A DNA stretch of 64,000 nucleotides. Source: Pachyseris speciosa (lineage: Eukaryota > Cnidaria > Anthozoa > Scleractinia > Pachyseridae). The notes under the pieces are model-generated. The model worked only from the letters and a program-made list of their open reading frames with translations. It made no database searches and had not been told where the DNA came from. This document shows, in pieces, positions 1-9,408 of this stretch (its first letter is position 1; every line of letters begins with the position of its first letter). The stretch lies in the NCBI GenBank assembly GCA_016490735.1, contig JAEMWC010000161.1:124001-188000 (forward strand), written 5' to 3'. A program made the translations under genes and the position numbers.

Positions 1-115
1 AAGCACTTTCTCCTCAATTAGTTAAAGACCCTGAGTGTTGGTCCGGCCGGGGTTTGAACCCGCGACCTCCCGCACGCTAGTCCGGTGCTCTACCACTGAG
101 CTAACCGGTCGGCGA
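1..115 (-). repeat. tRNA-derived SINE, cut by window edge
   Basis: Read on the minus strand the segment has a pol III A box (TTAGCTCAGTGGTAGAGC) and a B box (GGTTCAAACCCC) at tRNA-like spacing. The 5' and 3' acceptor-stem halves do not pair well, and an unrelated tail continues toward position 1. This fits a tRNA-derived SINE head better than a functional tRNA gene. The rest of the element lies outside the window. Confidence 0.65.
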
Positions 116-835
116 GTGTCGAGTTGTCGAGTGGAAAAATGCATCTCCCAGAAAATTTTGAAATTTAGGGTCTCGGAAATGCCATTTCCAACTATTTCCG
201 CGGAACCTTTCTTTATAAATAAATGCGATGGAAAAAGCGGTAGTTAGTTGATTATTTTACCCATCTCTAGAGTTTTCGGTAACCTACTAAAAAATAGGGG
301 GTAAAACAATGGTAAAAACAGTGGGTTTACAAGCAAAGGGCTAGACGTCTACCATTCAGACAGGCGAACTCTGTTATAACATCATCAATGTCAACGTCCT
401 TGTACTTGTGAACGTGCAAAACTGCTAAAGAGCTCAATCTCCCTTCTGTCATGGTACTTCGTAAGGGCGTTTTCAATCTCTTCATAAATAACCCGGGACA
501 GGGGATTGGGGAAAGGCAAGGACCGCAGTGGGTAGAGTTTTTTCTTTCGTTTCACTCCACCATTACGTTACAACAACAATAACAACTGTATTAGCTCTTA
601 TATTTAGAAACGAAGACATTAATATCAAATAAAAATTAAAGCTTAAAGGGTGTTGGCCTCCTAAAATAACTAGAGAGTTAACAAGTCTAGGGAGCCAAAT
701 AACGTTTCCTGTTGTTTATGGATTAATGAAAAGGTACTGGAAAAACAAACACACACGCCAGTATAATTCGAAATTTAAAAATCGGTCCTATTTTATGGTA
801 ACTTTGACAAATGCTATAAGGGAAGAAAAAGTGAA
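116..835. other. no recognisable gene
   Basis: AT-rich sequence with scattered short open frames and no domain, splice-consistent exon or clear repeat that I can recognise. Confidence 0.5.
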
Positions 836-1004
836 TTTTTTTCGGATCATTATCAGCATCTGGGAAAAGGTCACTATCTAAAATTTGTAACAATAAATAA
901 TGAAAAAACCCTTATGTAATTCACAAATCCAGAAACCCGCTATATAACTAAATGTTAAGACCGCCGCCTTTAAGAAAACAGATTCCAGGCTGAACCCACG
1001 AGTG

Positions 1005-2624
1005 TATGAACTTACAACCCACGAACGTAAGAAATACAACCCCCGAACGTAAGAACTTACAACCTCCGAACGTAAGAACTTACAACCCCTGAACGTCAGA
1101 AATGCAACCCCCGAACCTAAGAAATACAACCCCCGAACGTAAGAACTTACAACCCCAGGACGAAAAAGAAGCAACCCCCGAACGTAAGAACTTACAACCC
1201 CCGAACGTAAGAAATACAATCCCCGAACGTAAGAACTTACAACCCCGGGACGTAAGAAATGCAACCCCGAACGTAAGAACTTAGAACCCCCGAACGTAAA
1301 AAATACAACCCCCGAACGTAAGAACTTACAACCTCCGAACGTAAGAACTTACAACCCCCGAACATAAGAAATACAACCCCCGAATGTAAGAACTTACAAC
1401 CCCGGGACGTAAGAAATGCAACCCCCGAACGTAAGAACTTACAACCCTCGAACGTACGAAATACAACCCCCGAACGTAAAAACTTACAACCCCGAGACGT
1501 AAGAAATACAACCCCCGAAAGTAAGAAATGCAACCCCGAACCTAAGAAATTCAACCCCCGAACGTAAGAACTTACAACCCCGGGACGTAAGAAATACAAC
1601 CCCGAACGTAAGAACTTACAACCCTCCAACGTACGAAATACAACCCCCGAACGTAAAAACTTACAACCCCGAGACGTAAGAAATACAACCCCCGAAAGTA
1701 AGAAATGCAACCCCGAACCTAAGAAATTCAACCCCCGAACCTAAGAACTTACAACCCCGGGACGTAAGAAATGCAACCCCGAACGTAAGAACTTACAACC
1801 TCCGAACGTAAGAACTTACAACCCCCGAACGTAAGAAATACAACCCCCGAAAGTAAGAAATGTAACCCCCAAACCTAAGAAATTCAACCCCGAAAGTAAG
1901 AACTTACAACCCCCGAACGTAAGAAATGCAACCCCCTAACGTAAGAACTTACAACTCCGGGACGTAAGAAATGCAACCCCGAACGTAAGAACTTAGAACC
2001 CCGAACGTAAAAAATACAACCCCCGAACGTAAGAACTTAGAACCCCCGAACGTAAGAACTTACAACCCCTGAACGTAAAAAATACAACCCCCGAACGTAA
2101 GAACTTACAACCCCCGAACGTAAGAAATTACAACCCCCGAAGGTAGGAAATGCAACCCCAAACCTAAGAAATGCAACCCTCGAACGTAAGAACTTACAAC
2201 CCCGGGACGTAAGAAATGCAACCCCCGAACGTAAGAAATACAACCCCGAAGGTAAGAACTTACAACCCCCGAAGGTAGGAAATGCAACCCCCAAACCTAA
2301 GAAATGCAACCCCCGAACGTAAGAACTTACAACCCCGGGACGTAAGAAATGCAACCCCCGAACGTAAGAACTTACAACCCCGAACGTAAGAAATACAACC
2401 CCCGAACGTAAGAACTTACAACCCCCGAACGTAAGAAATACAACCCCCGAACGTAAGAACTTACAACCTCCGAACGTAAGAACTTACAACCCCCGAACGT
2501 AAGAAATGCAACCCCCGAACGTAAGAACTTACAACCCCCGAACGTAAGAAATACAACCCCTGAACGTAAGAACTTACAACCCCCGAACGTAAGAAATGCA
2601 GCCCCCGAACGTAAGAACTTACAA
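1005..2624 (+). repeat. minisatellite array, left foldback arm
   Basis: About 70 degenerate copies of a 21-24-bp unit of the type CCCCCGAACGTAAGAACTT followed by ACAA. Two main variants alternate irregularly, one containing GTAAGAACTTAC (near-palindromic) and one containing GTAAGAAATAC or GTAAGAAATGC. Confidence 0.9.
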
Positions 2625-2926
2625 TCACGTAAAATGGGGGTGGAAGGCCTACACGTCTCCTACTCACGTGTTTGTCGCTTCTATTTCGGTCTTTTGACCC
2701 ATTTAGTTTCTTGTATGTTTTCAGCGGGTTAACATGATGATTTAGAGGATTGTCATGTTAGTGACTAAATGGAGCCATGTGCTTAAAGGTCGCATACTTG
2801 ATCTCAAAGGTCATTTCTGGGTGACAAGTTTCAACGCCTGTTTGTTTGAACCCTTGTTGTTTCTGTTTAGCGACTGTGGTTTTCACGCCCTTTGAGGCAT
2901 TTTATCTAAGTTTGGTTTACCTTCGG

Positions 2927-3715
2927 GGTTGTAAGTTCTTACGTTCAGTGGTTGTAAGTTCTTACGTTCGGGGGTTGCATTTCCTACGTCCCGGGATGTA
3001 TTTCTTACGTTCAGGGGTTCTAAGATCTCACGTTCGGGGTTGCATTTCTTACGTCCCGGGGTTGTAAGTTCTTACGTTCGGGGGTTGTAAATTCTTACGC
3101 TCGGGGGTTGTAAGTTCTTACGTTCGGGGTTGCATTTCTTACGTCCCGGGGTTGTAAGTTCTTACGTTCGGGAGTTATAAGTTCTTACGTTCGGGGGTTG
3201 TATTTCTTACGTTCGGGGGTTGTAAGTTCTTACGTTCGGGGGTTGCATTTCCTACGTCCCGGGGATGTATTTCTTACGTTCAGGGGTTCTAAGTTCTCAC
3301 GTTCGGGGGTTGCATTTCTTACGTCCCGGGGTTGTAAGTTCTTACGTTCGGGGGTTGTAAATTCTTACGCTCGGGGTTGTAAGTTCTTACGTTCGGGGGT
3401 TGCATTTCTTACGTCCCGGGGTTGTAAGTTCTTACGTTCGGGAGTTATAAGTTCTTACGTTCGGGGGTTGTATTTCTTACGTTCGGGGGTTGTAAGTTCT
3501 TACGTTCGGGGTTGTGAGTTCTTACGTTCGGCGGTTGTATTTCTTACGTTCAGGGGTTGTATTTCTTACGTTCGGGGGTTGTAATTTCTTACGTGCGGTG
3601 GTTGTATTTCTTACGTTCGGGGGTTGCATTTCTTACGTTCGGGGGTTGTAAGCTCTTACGTTCGTGGGTTGTAAGTTATTACGTTCGTGGGTTGTAATTT
3701 CTTACACTTGTGGGT
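2927..3715 (-). repeat. minisatellite array, right foldback arm
   Basis: The same unit as the left array in reverse complement (TTGTAAGTTCTTACGTTCGG plus G run), about 35 copies. It is followed by the shared outer sequence complementary to about 844-1003. Confidence 0.9.
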
Positions 3716-3873
3716 TCAGCCTGGAATGTGTTTTCTTAAAAGCGGCGGTCTTAACATTTAGTTATATAGCGGTTTTCTGGTGTTGTGAGTTACATAAGGG
3801 TGTTTTCATTATTTTTTATTACAAATTTTATATAGCGACCTTTTCCCAGATGCTGATAATGATCCTTTTTTTC

Positions 3874-4826
3874 CAGATTTAAGCTGTACGCACGGGCGTA
3901 CGTGCGTATATGGACGCTACGCCCCTGACTACAGTTAAATGTCTCCACACAATAGTTATATTAAATCCTCTTTCTGCCAAATACACCTTGAAGGCTTAAA
4001 CTCAACAGAGTATAAAGCTACTTTTAAATTAAACTAACCATATAAACGCGACCAAAAACGACAATATAACAATGATCTACATAGGTGTATTACTTACCAT
4101 ACCGATCCGTGCGTACCGGTCCGTTAAAAGAGGCCGGGTCTTTAGTTCGCTCTCGCACAACTGTTAAACTAAAATCATTTTCCACAAGTTTGAGTCATCT
4201 TTTACCCTCACCGTAGCAAGAAGAAATTGAAACCACTCACAAAATGCCCTCCCAAAAGGAAGAGGAAACTAAGTGTGATGAACGGTAAGGACTGGCAGCC
4301 AGATCGCCCAAGGAAACTCAAACTTATGTCAGCGACAGTGAAAAGAAACGATTTCTTCAAACAGTAATTTATTCAATATTATGAAAGGTGTTCGTCATCG
4401 TGGTTTCAAATGATAGCTGACAGTAATTTATTCTTCAGCGCTTTTGTTGTTTTCAGGCACGAGTTGAATTGGAGCGATCTGACACGGTCGAAATTACCGT
4501 ACATTACTTCATCGCTACACGGCTTTAAAGTAATCTAATTAGGGTTAACGACAAACTAGAACCGACTGGCAACGCTGAAGAAAAGAAGATGCATATGCTC
4601 AGTATGCTGACAGCTTTTTCTTTCTTTAATAAATTCACTGGTTATAATTCGTATAGAAAATCACTCGAACGTGATGACAATCATGAAAAATAATCAAGAA
4701 AAATATGATTTTCATTTTAACTCTTGTATTTTATCTTTTCTTCTTAATGACACAAATCCCGATCATGTTACACAACTTTAACACGCGGGAAAGGGTTACA
4801 TTTCAAATTCTTGATGGCCAGAGCTG
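3874..4826. other. no recognisable gene
   Basis: Low-information AT-rich sequence. I saw no supported exon or repeat boundary. Confidence 0.4.
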
Positions 4827-4922
4827 CTCGAAGCATGGACAGCGCTAACCATGGTTAAATACCATGACAATCTATAGGTCTAAGACATCTTAACCAAGGG
4901 TTAGCGCTGACCATGCTTCGAG
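4827..4922. repeat. short palindromic element
   Basis: Arms of about 31 bp at 4827-4857 and 4891-4922 are inverted copies with few mismatches (CTCGAAGCATGG, AGCGCTAACC). They enclose a 33-bp loop. The element is coterminal with the next inverted repeat. Confidence 0.75.
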
Positions 4923-5415
4923 TGTTTTGAGGAAACACATCGACCCAAGCGAGCATACATTGTTAAGGGTATCACCCGTCATCAAATGCAAATGCCAGAA
5001 ATTTCTTTTGTCAAAATTATTACTACCTGAGCCCAGTGATAAAATATTTTGTGGCGTAAAAACCGTAAAGAAAGCAACACAGCTGGAGAAATAATTCTAA
5101 CCCTTTGTCAAAACGATATTTCATGTATGCAGATTGAGCGAAAACAAAAATTAATTCTGATCAGTGTGTAGCCCGAAAAACAACGCTAAACGCAAGCGAA
5201 ATCAATCAAATCTTGAAAAAAACTTCACTTTGATTTTTTATTTATTACTGCGCAATTTTGTGACACAAAAGACACAGAACGTATTTTAACACTGGGATCA
5301 GGTAGCCCAGTAATAATTTTAACAAAAGAAATTCCTGCCATTTGCATTTGATGACGGGTGATACCCTTGACAATGTATGCTCGCTTGGGTCGATGTGTTC
5401 CTCAAATGCTTTGGC
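4923..5415. mobile_element. MITE-like inverted repeat
   Basis: The ~130-bp left arm (about 4923-5060) is repeated in reverse complement at about 5280-5415. Shared blocks include CGACCCAAGCGAGCATACAT and CATCAAATGCAAATG. About 220 bp of AT-rich sequence lies between the arms, and there is no coding capacity. Confidence 0.7.
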
Positions 5416-5589
5416 TTTGCTGCCCCAGAGGAGCCAAACGGATGGGTTGAGGTTGTCATTATATTAATGTACTTCTCCTGTGAATTCCTTCAAAAAGTCT
5501 ATTTATATGCGAACCGATACTGTTTGAATTAGGATAAGAGCTGTATTAAGCAACAAAACCCCTGGTCACCCCAGACCAACGCAAAACCT

Positions 5590-5950
5590 TCATTTCGTAA
5601 CTCGTGAATTGCTCTTTACACACTTGGGACCTTTATAGGGTGGACCGAGGGAGCCATCCTGAAACCGATCCCTGTTGCTAATATAGGCCTGGTTGAGAAG
5701 CTGGATCTTGCTCAAGGATAATGGTCTTAACTTGGTGGGGTGGGACCCTGTCGAATGCTCCGAAAATCCAACCGATCTTTGGAGTCAAGCCAAGCCCCTG
5801 GACACGAGAGTCGTATTCTAGACGATCTAAGATGTTCCGGATCATTGCCACCACATTTGGGCGGTTGAAGTATTCTTTCCATCCTTCGGGTTGGCAGGAT
5901 GAGTTGTAAACCAATTCCAATTCTTTGCAAGCATTCCCCCTTCGTTTAGC
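5590..5950 (-). pseudogene. uracil-DNA glycosylase-like fragment
   Basis: The minus-strand translation has a UDG-superfamily-like order: an N-terminal segment, IGWIFGAFDR, then HQVKTIILEQDP..QPG. This corresponds to the family's motif A (hydrophobic strand followed by GQDP). After PG the frame ends in a stop. A shifted frame continues with ATGIGFRMAPSVHP, which resembles the next UDG motif (ATG(L)AFS...PPS). So I read a frameshifted UDG-like domain. The leading Gly of GQDP is Glu here and the usual YH pair is absent. No splice context was established. It could be a host pseudogene or cargo of a mobile element. Recognition is by motif only. Confidence 0.4.
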
Positions 5951-6166
5951 TGGAAGCGCAGGTTAAAATAGGTTATCATTTATGCATCGCCTTTGCAGCT
6001 AACCAGTCTTGATTTTTGTCCAGCACAAATTGCAAAATGAAAATTTGAGATATGAGACATCTCCGTTCTCGTCTTAACATGCATGTACTAAGGTTTACAA
6101 AACCTCTCACGGCCAAATATTTTGCTACTATATACGTCGGTATATTAATCGTGTATTTCACGTGTA

Positions 6167-6798
6167 CAGTAGAACCTCGATTATCCGGACTCGTTGGGAC
6201 TGAGCTGAATAGTCCGGATAATCGAGAGTCTGGATAATCGAAAATATGAATATTAATAAGCCAGAACTAAAACTGAATGACTGAACTATTAGAGCCTGAA
6301 ATTTCACTTAGAAACAAAGAACACCTGAGCAAATCAGAGCTCAGTGAAATACATTGCTGTAGTATGGCGCGCGTGAGCTCAAAACGCGTACAGATTTGTG
6401 TTTTGAAGCAAAACAAATTCAGTTTGAGGGGAGCAGAGTTGGCGCAGTGGTGAGAGCGCTCGCCATCCACCAATGTGTCCCGGGTTCGATTCCCGGACTC
6501 GGCGTCATAAGTGGGCTGAGTTTGCTGGTTCTCTACTCTGCTCCGAGAGGTTTTTCTCCGAGTACTCCGGTTTTCCCCTCTCCTCAAAAACCAACATTTC
6601 TCCCACACGGCCCTACAAGCTAACAGCTTTAAATTGTAACCGTGTATAAATAAAGATTCTTTACTTTACTTTTTTACTTAATTTGAAGAGAAACAGTTTT
6701 GCTGTGGATCTTAAATGTAGCTAATTAATATTAATGAAAAATTGGGACTAGGTAAGCGAGTCCGGATAATCGAGGTCCGGATAATCGAGGTTCGACTG
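6167..6798. mobile_element. pogo/Tigger-type MITE
   Basis: Begins CAGTAGAACCTCGATTATCC at 6167 and ends with the complement of CAGTCGAACCTCGATTATCC at 6798. It is flanked by TA on both sides (6165-6166 and 6799-6800). This terminal sequence and the TA target duplication are those of pogo/Tigger-type Tc1/mariner elements. The sub-terminal GATTATCCGGA motif is repeated twice at each end. There is no transposase. A SINE sits inside. Confidence 0.85.
6428..6665 (+). repeat. tRNA-derived SINE inside the pogo MITE
   Basis: A-box-like TTGGCGCAGTGGTGAGAGCG at 6439-6458 and B box GGTTCGATTCC at 6483-6493. A body follows (CTCCGAGAGGTTTTTCTCCG and onward), ending in an AT-rich ATAAATAAAG tail. The same body is found in reverse orientation near 62905-62998, which shows that this is a repeat family. 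Confidence 0.8.
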
Positions 6799-6800
6799 TA

Positions 6801-8381
6801 CCATGCGACTCAAATGGTAGGCCCGTACACTTATGACTTGTATCTTTCCGGGAGGGATCGTAACCAAATTGTCCACTTCATTTGGTGGTTAGAACACCCA
6901 GATGAAAACTGTAAAGTTCACTTTATGCATGCACTTAGGACACAGGTGAAAGTTGTTTTTGGAGGGAAGATAGCAAACATTTTCAAGATATTTCCAAAAA
7001 AATAACTTGGAATTACGTTGGAAAAAAAATGGCGCTTTTATTTCCTCGAAAGGCAATTTTCGCTTTTGAACATCATACAGCCTGCAGGAGTGCTATTGTG
7101 GGCGCGATGCACCCAGTTAAATGTTCAGTCCGAAATTTTGGGCGATATAATATGGGGGCACATGGACTGATCCTCTTCAGTCTCACATAGGTACTGAATG
7201 GGACTTTGTAGAATAAAATCGAGCAGGAAACGGTGCCATGAGACCGGTTCATGACAGGAGAAGAAAACACGTCCGAAGCCACTACAGGAGAGGTACTGAA
7301 TAACACCTGACGTTACACGAATCACTTGACTCTGATGATGATTTCCGCTCAGGTTGTCGAAACGCCAGTCAATGTCACCACAAACAGTCCTCCTCAGGAC
7401 TACGCTCACTCGGACGATCGTACTTCACTTAGTTATGATATGACTCCTGGGCTCAAACCATTTACGATTTTGGTATAAAAAAGACGTTAACGAGAAACGT
7501 TCCTATGTTCCTCTAATGGCTTAACAAAGGGCTCCATTCTTCGACTTTCAACGAGCCAGCTAGCGAGGCATGTTTATATAGATGGGGCAGCAGCAACATC
7601 ATGATATGATACATTTATTGAATACAGTTTTAACTGCAGCAATACCTTACAAACTAAACCAGCATTTTAAAACAGATATTCACGGTTTTCATATGCAATT
7701 AAAGCATAGGTCTATTAGTTAATCGGTTAAAATGTTGACCGTCAAAGAAATATGTCTTTCACAGGAAAGACACTGACCATAACGCTCTAGTCAAATACGG
7801 GATCAAGTTTACTGTAGGTCAGTACAACCAGCTGGATCAAACCAGGCACATACATCGTTTGCTGGGGTGGGTGGGCATCCACCCTTTCTGTAGCACAGGT
7901 AACAGGCAGATAGCAGATGTCCTGCTTACTCATTACAAGTGTAGCTTCTCGCTGGTAACGACTAAGAGTAAAGTATATCTTGCATGAGAAAACAACACGA
8001 CGGGGAGACGAGAACATACGGGGAAACCCAACGGCTGTTTACGCATGAACGTCGGTTCCGAGGGCGTATCAAATTCAATTACGTTGATGACGTAGCGTTT
8101 CTTACAATATTATAATGTTAAAATTTCTTATAATCAATTTTGCTTTCGGCGGGAGACAATTGCAATCCTAAGGTCAGCTAGGATTCCCGGATAACGGGCA
8201 AATTTGGGAGCTTAGTTTCTCTATATACTGTTGTTTTTTTATACACTTGCTGTTAAGCACAAAAACCATATGGAAAAATGTAAAACGACACTTCAACAAT
8301 TTGTTAGAATTTCTGGCTCCAAAGACCTGTATCGTTGGCAAAGCAGAGAAGCTAACCACTCAAGCAAGTTGCCTATACCTC
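6801..8381. other. no supported gene
   Basis: Several short open frames (for example 7125-7409 minus, and 7787-8017 minus with a Cys-rich alternative frame) lack splice or domain support. The stretch looks like old repeat-derived sequence. Confidence 0.4.
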
Positions 8382-8708
8382 ATTAGCCTACTTCGCAGAC
8401 GTCTTTGGGCTCGTCACGCGTTCCTTGCCCACGAACGTCTGCTTAACTGAATTACCACTTCCGTTCGCGGCGGTTAGCCAATCATAGTTCGTTTTCCAAT
8501 TTATGGAAAGTAGGACTTCGACCCATGGATTATTTTCACAGACGATGCACGTGAATCAGGTGTCAATTTCCATTCTTACCCAGCTCGTTATTGGTTTCTT
8601 CAAAACAAAGGCTAGCCGCCGGCGAACGGAAGTGGCAGTTCAGTTCAGCAGACGTTCGTGGGCAAGGAACGCGTGACGAGCCCAAAGACGTCTGCGAAGG
8701 AAGCTAAT
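8382..8708. mobile_element. MITE with ~70-bp inverted ends
   Basis: The ends ATTAGC...CTTCGCAGACGTCTTTGGGC (8382 onward) and the complement ending GCTAAT at 8708 match over about 70 bp, including CACGCGTTCCTTGCCCACG. The 5-mer ACCTC flanks both sides (8377-8381 and 8709-8713), a candidate target-site duplication. The interior is non-coding. Confidence 0.8.
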
Positions 8709-8799
8709 ACCTCGTGTGATATGGGTGGCAGTTACGAATTACACATGACAAAAACGTTGTTAGCATTCACTGACTGTCGAAAGCTATGTTATACAGATC

Positions 8800-8876
8800 G
8801 TTATGTTACGTTACGTTATGTTAATATTATGTTATGTCATGTCATGTCATGTCTTGCCATGTCATCTCATGTCAAC
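8800..8876. repeat. ATGTC/GTTAC simple repeat
   Basis: Imperfect tandem 5-mers, first GTTAC or GTTAT and then ATGTC. Confidence 0.85.
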
Positions 8877-8943
8877 AAAGTGAATTAAAACTATATTTAG
8901 AACGGTTAGCGGGGATTACGTAATACATAAAAAATGAGCGGGA

Positions 8944-9005
8944 GACCTTTATGGGCATTTTAAACGGCGAGCCGCAGGCGAGCCGTTTTAAAGCCCATAA
9001 AGGTC
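8944..9005. repeat. short palindrome
   Basis: GACCTTTATGGGC plus TTTTAAACGGC pairs with its complement across a GC-rich centre (GAGCCGCAGGCGAGCC). This makes a strong 62-bp hairpin. Confidence 0.8.
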
Positions 9006-9147
9006 GGACGCGAATATTTTATCTTACTTGTGAAATGAAACAATAGATTGTATTTGTTGTGTTTGTAATGTTAGTCAGTTGAGATCTGTATGAAAGTTAA
9101 TGCATACTAATTAGCGGAGCAGGACTCTTTTATAAAAGTTAATGATT

Positions 9148-9153
9148 TTTATT
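9148..9153 (-). terminator. candidate poly(A) signal of the ADAMTS gene
   Basis: AATAAA on the minus strand about 115 bp past the TGA stop of the PLAC exon. It is the first canonical signal after the stop; an ATTAAA variant lies slightly nearer. Confidence 0.5.
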
Positions 9154-9268
9154 GGGGTTTAGAGAGGTATATATGTGACTCAAATACTACCCGTAGATTG
9201 GTCGTTAGTCTTATGAATTATTAATAAATTTTACAACTTGATTTAATGAAACCTATTTGCTATCGTCA

Positions 9269-9408
9269 TCATAATCGACCAGCTTCTTGGCATGTCTTGC
9301 AGCAAAGGCCCAGCCATAACCTGATAGGGCAGAGGTTATATTTCACTATTGTTTGACACTGTTTCCTGTTATACTTGTCTTGACTGCACACGGTTTCCAA
9401 AACTACGT
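9269..9408 (-). CDS. ADAMTS terminal exon: PLAC domain and stop
   Basis: The acceptor TCCAACAG precedes 9408 and the exon starts in phase 1, matching the preceding exon. It encodes 45 residues with six cysteines in the PLAC pattern: VCSQD, KQCQ, NLCP, then GLCCKTC. TGA is at 9269-9271. PLAC is the usual C-terminal domain of this ADAMTS subgroup. Confidence 0.85.

Larger units (their letters stand above)
836..3873. mobile_element. foldback-type element with minisatellite arms
   Basis: A 3.0-kb inverted structure. The outer edges GGATCATTATCAGCATC at 844 and its complement ending at 3865 are true inverted repeats of about 160 bp. They lead into long arrays of a ~23-bp unit in opposite orientation (about 1005-2624 and 2927-3715). 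The centre, about 2640-2925, is unique. The flanks show the same 8-mer TTTTTTTC at 836-843 and 3866-3873, a possible 8-bp target-site duplication although it is low in complexity. The arms differ in length (about 1.8 versus 0.95 kb), as expected if the tandem arrays expand and contract. This is the architecture of Drosophila FB (Foldback) elements. No transposase is present. Long open frames in the arms are products of the repeat periodicity. Confidence 0.75.

Noticed and set aside
39..108. Functional tRNA gene on the minus strand.
   Set aside because: Acceptor halves do not pair and a SINE-like tail follows the B box.
878..3584. Several long open frames with repeated FLRSGVVSSYVRGL-like peptides.
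   Set aside because: They follow the ~23-bp minisatellite on both strands and in overlapping frames. This is repeat periodicity, not coding.
7787..8017. Possible Cys-rich terminal exon of the ADAMTS gene, with an AATAAA near 7613 on the minus strand.
   Set aside because: A PLAC domain with stop at 9269 ends the gene in phase. The candidate has a poor acceptor and no recognised domain.
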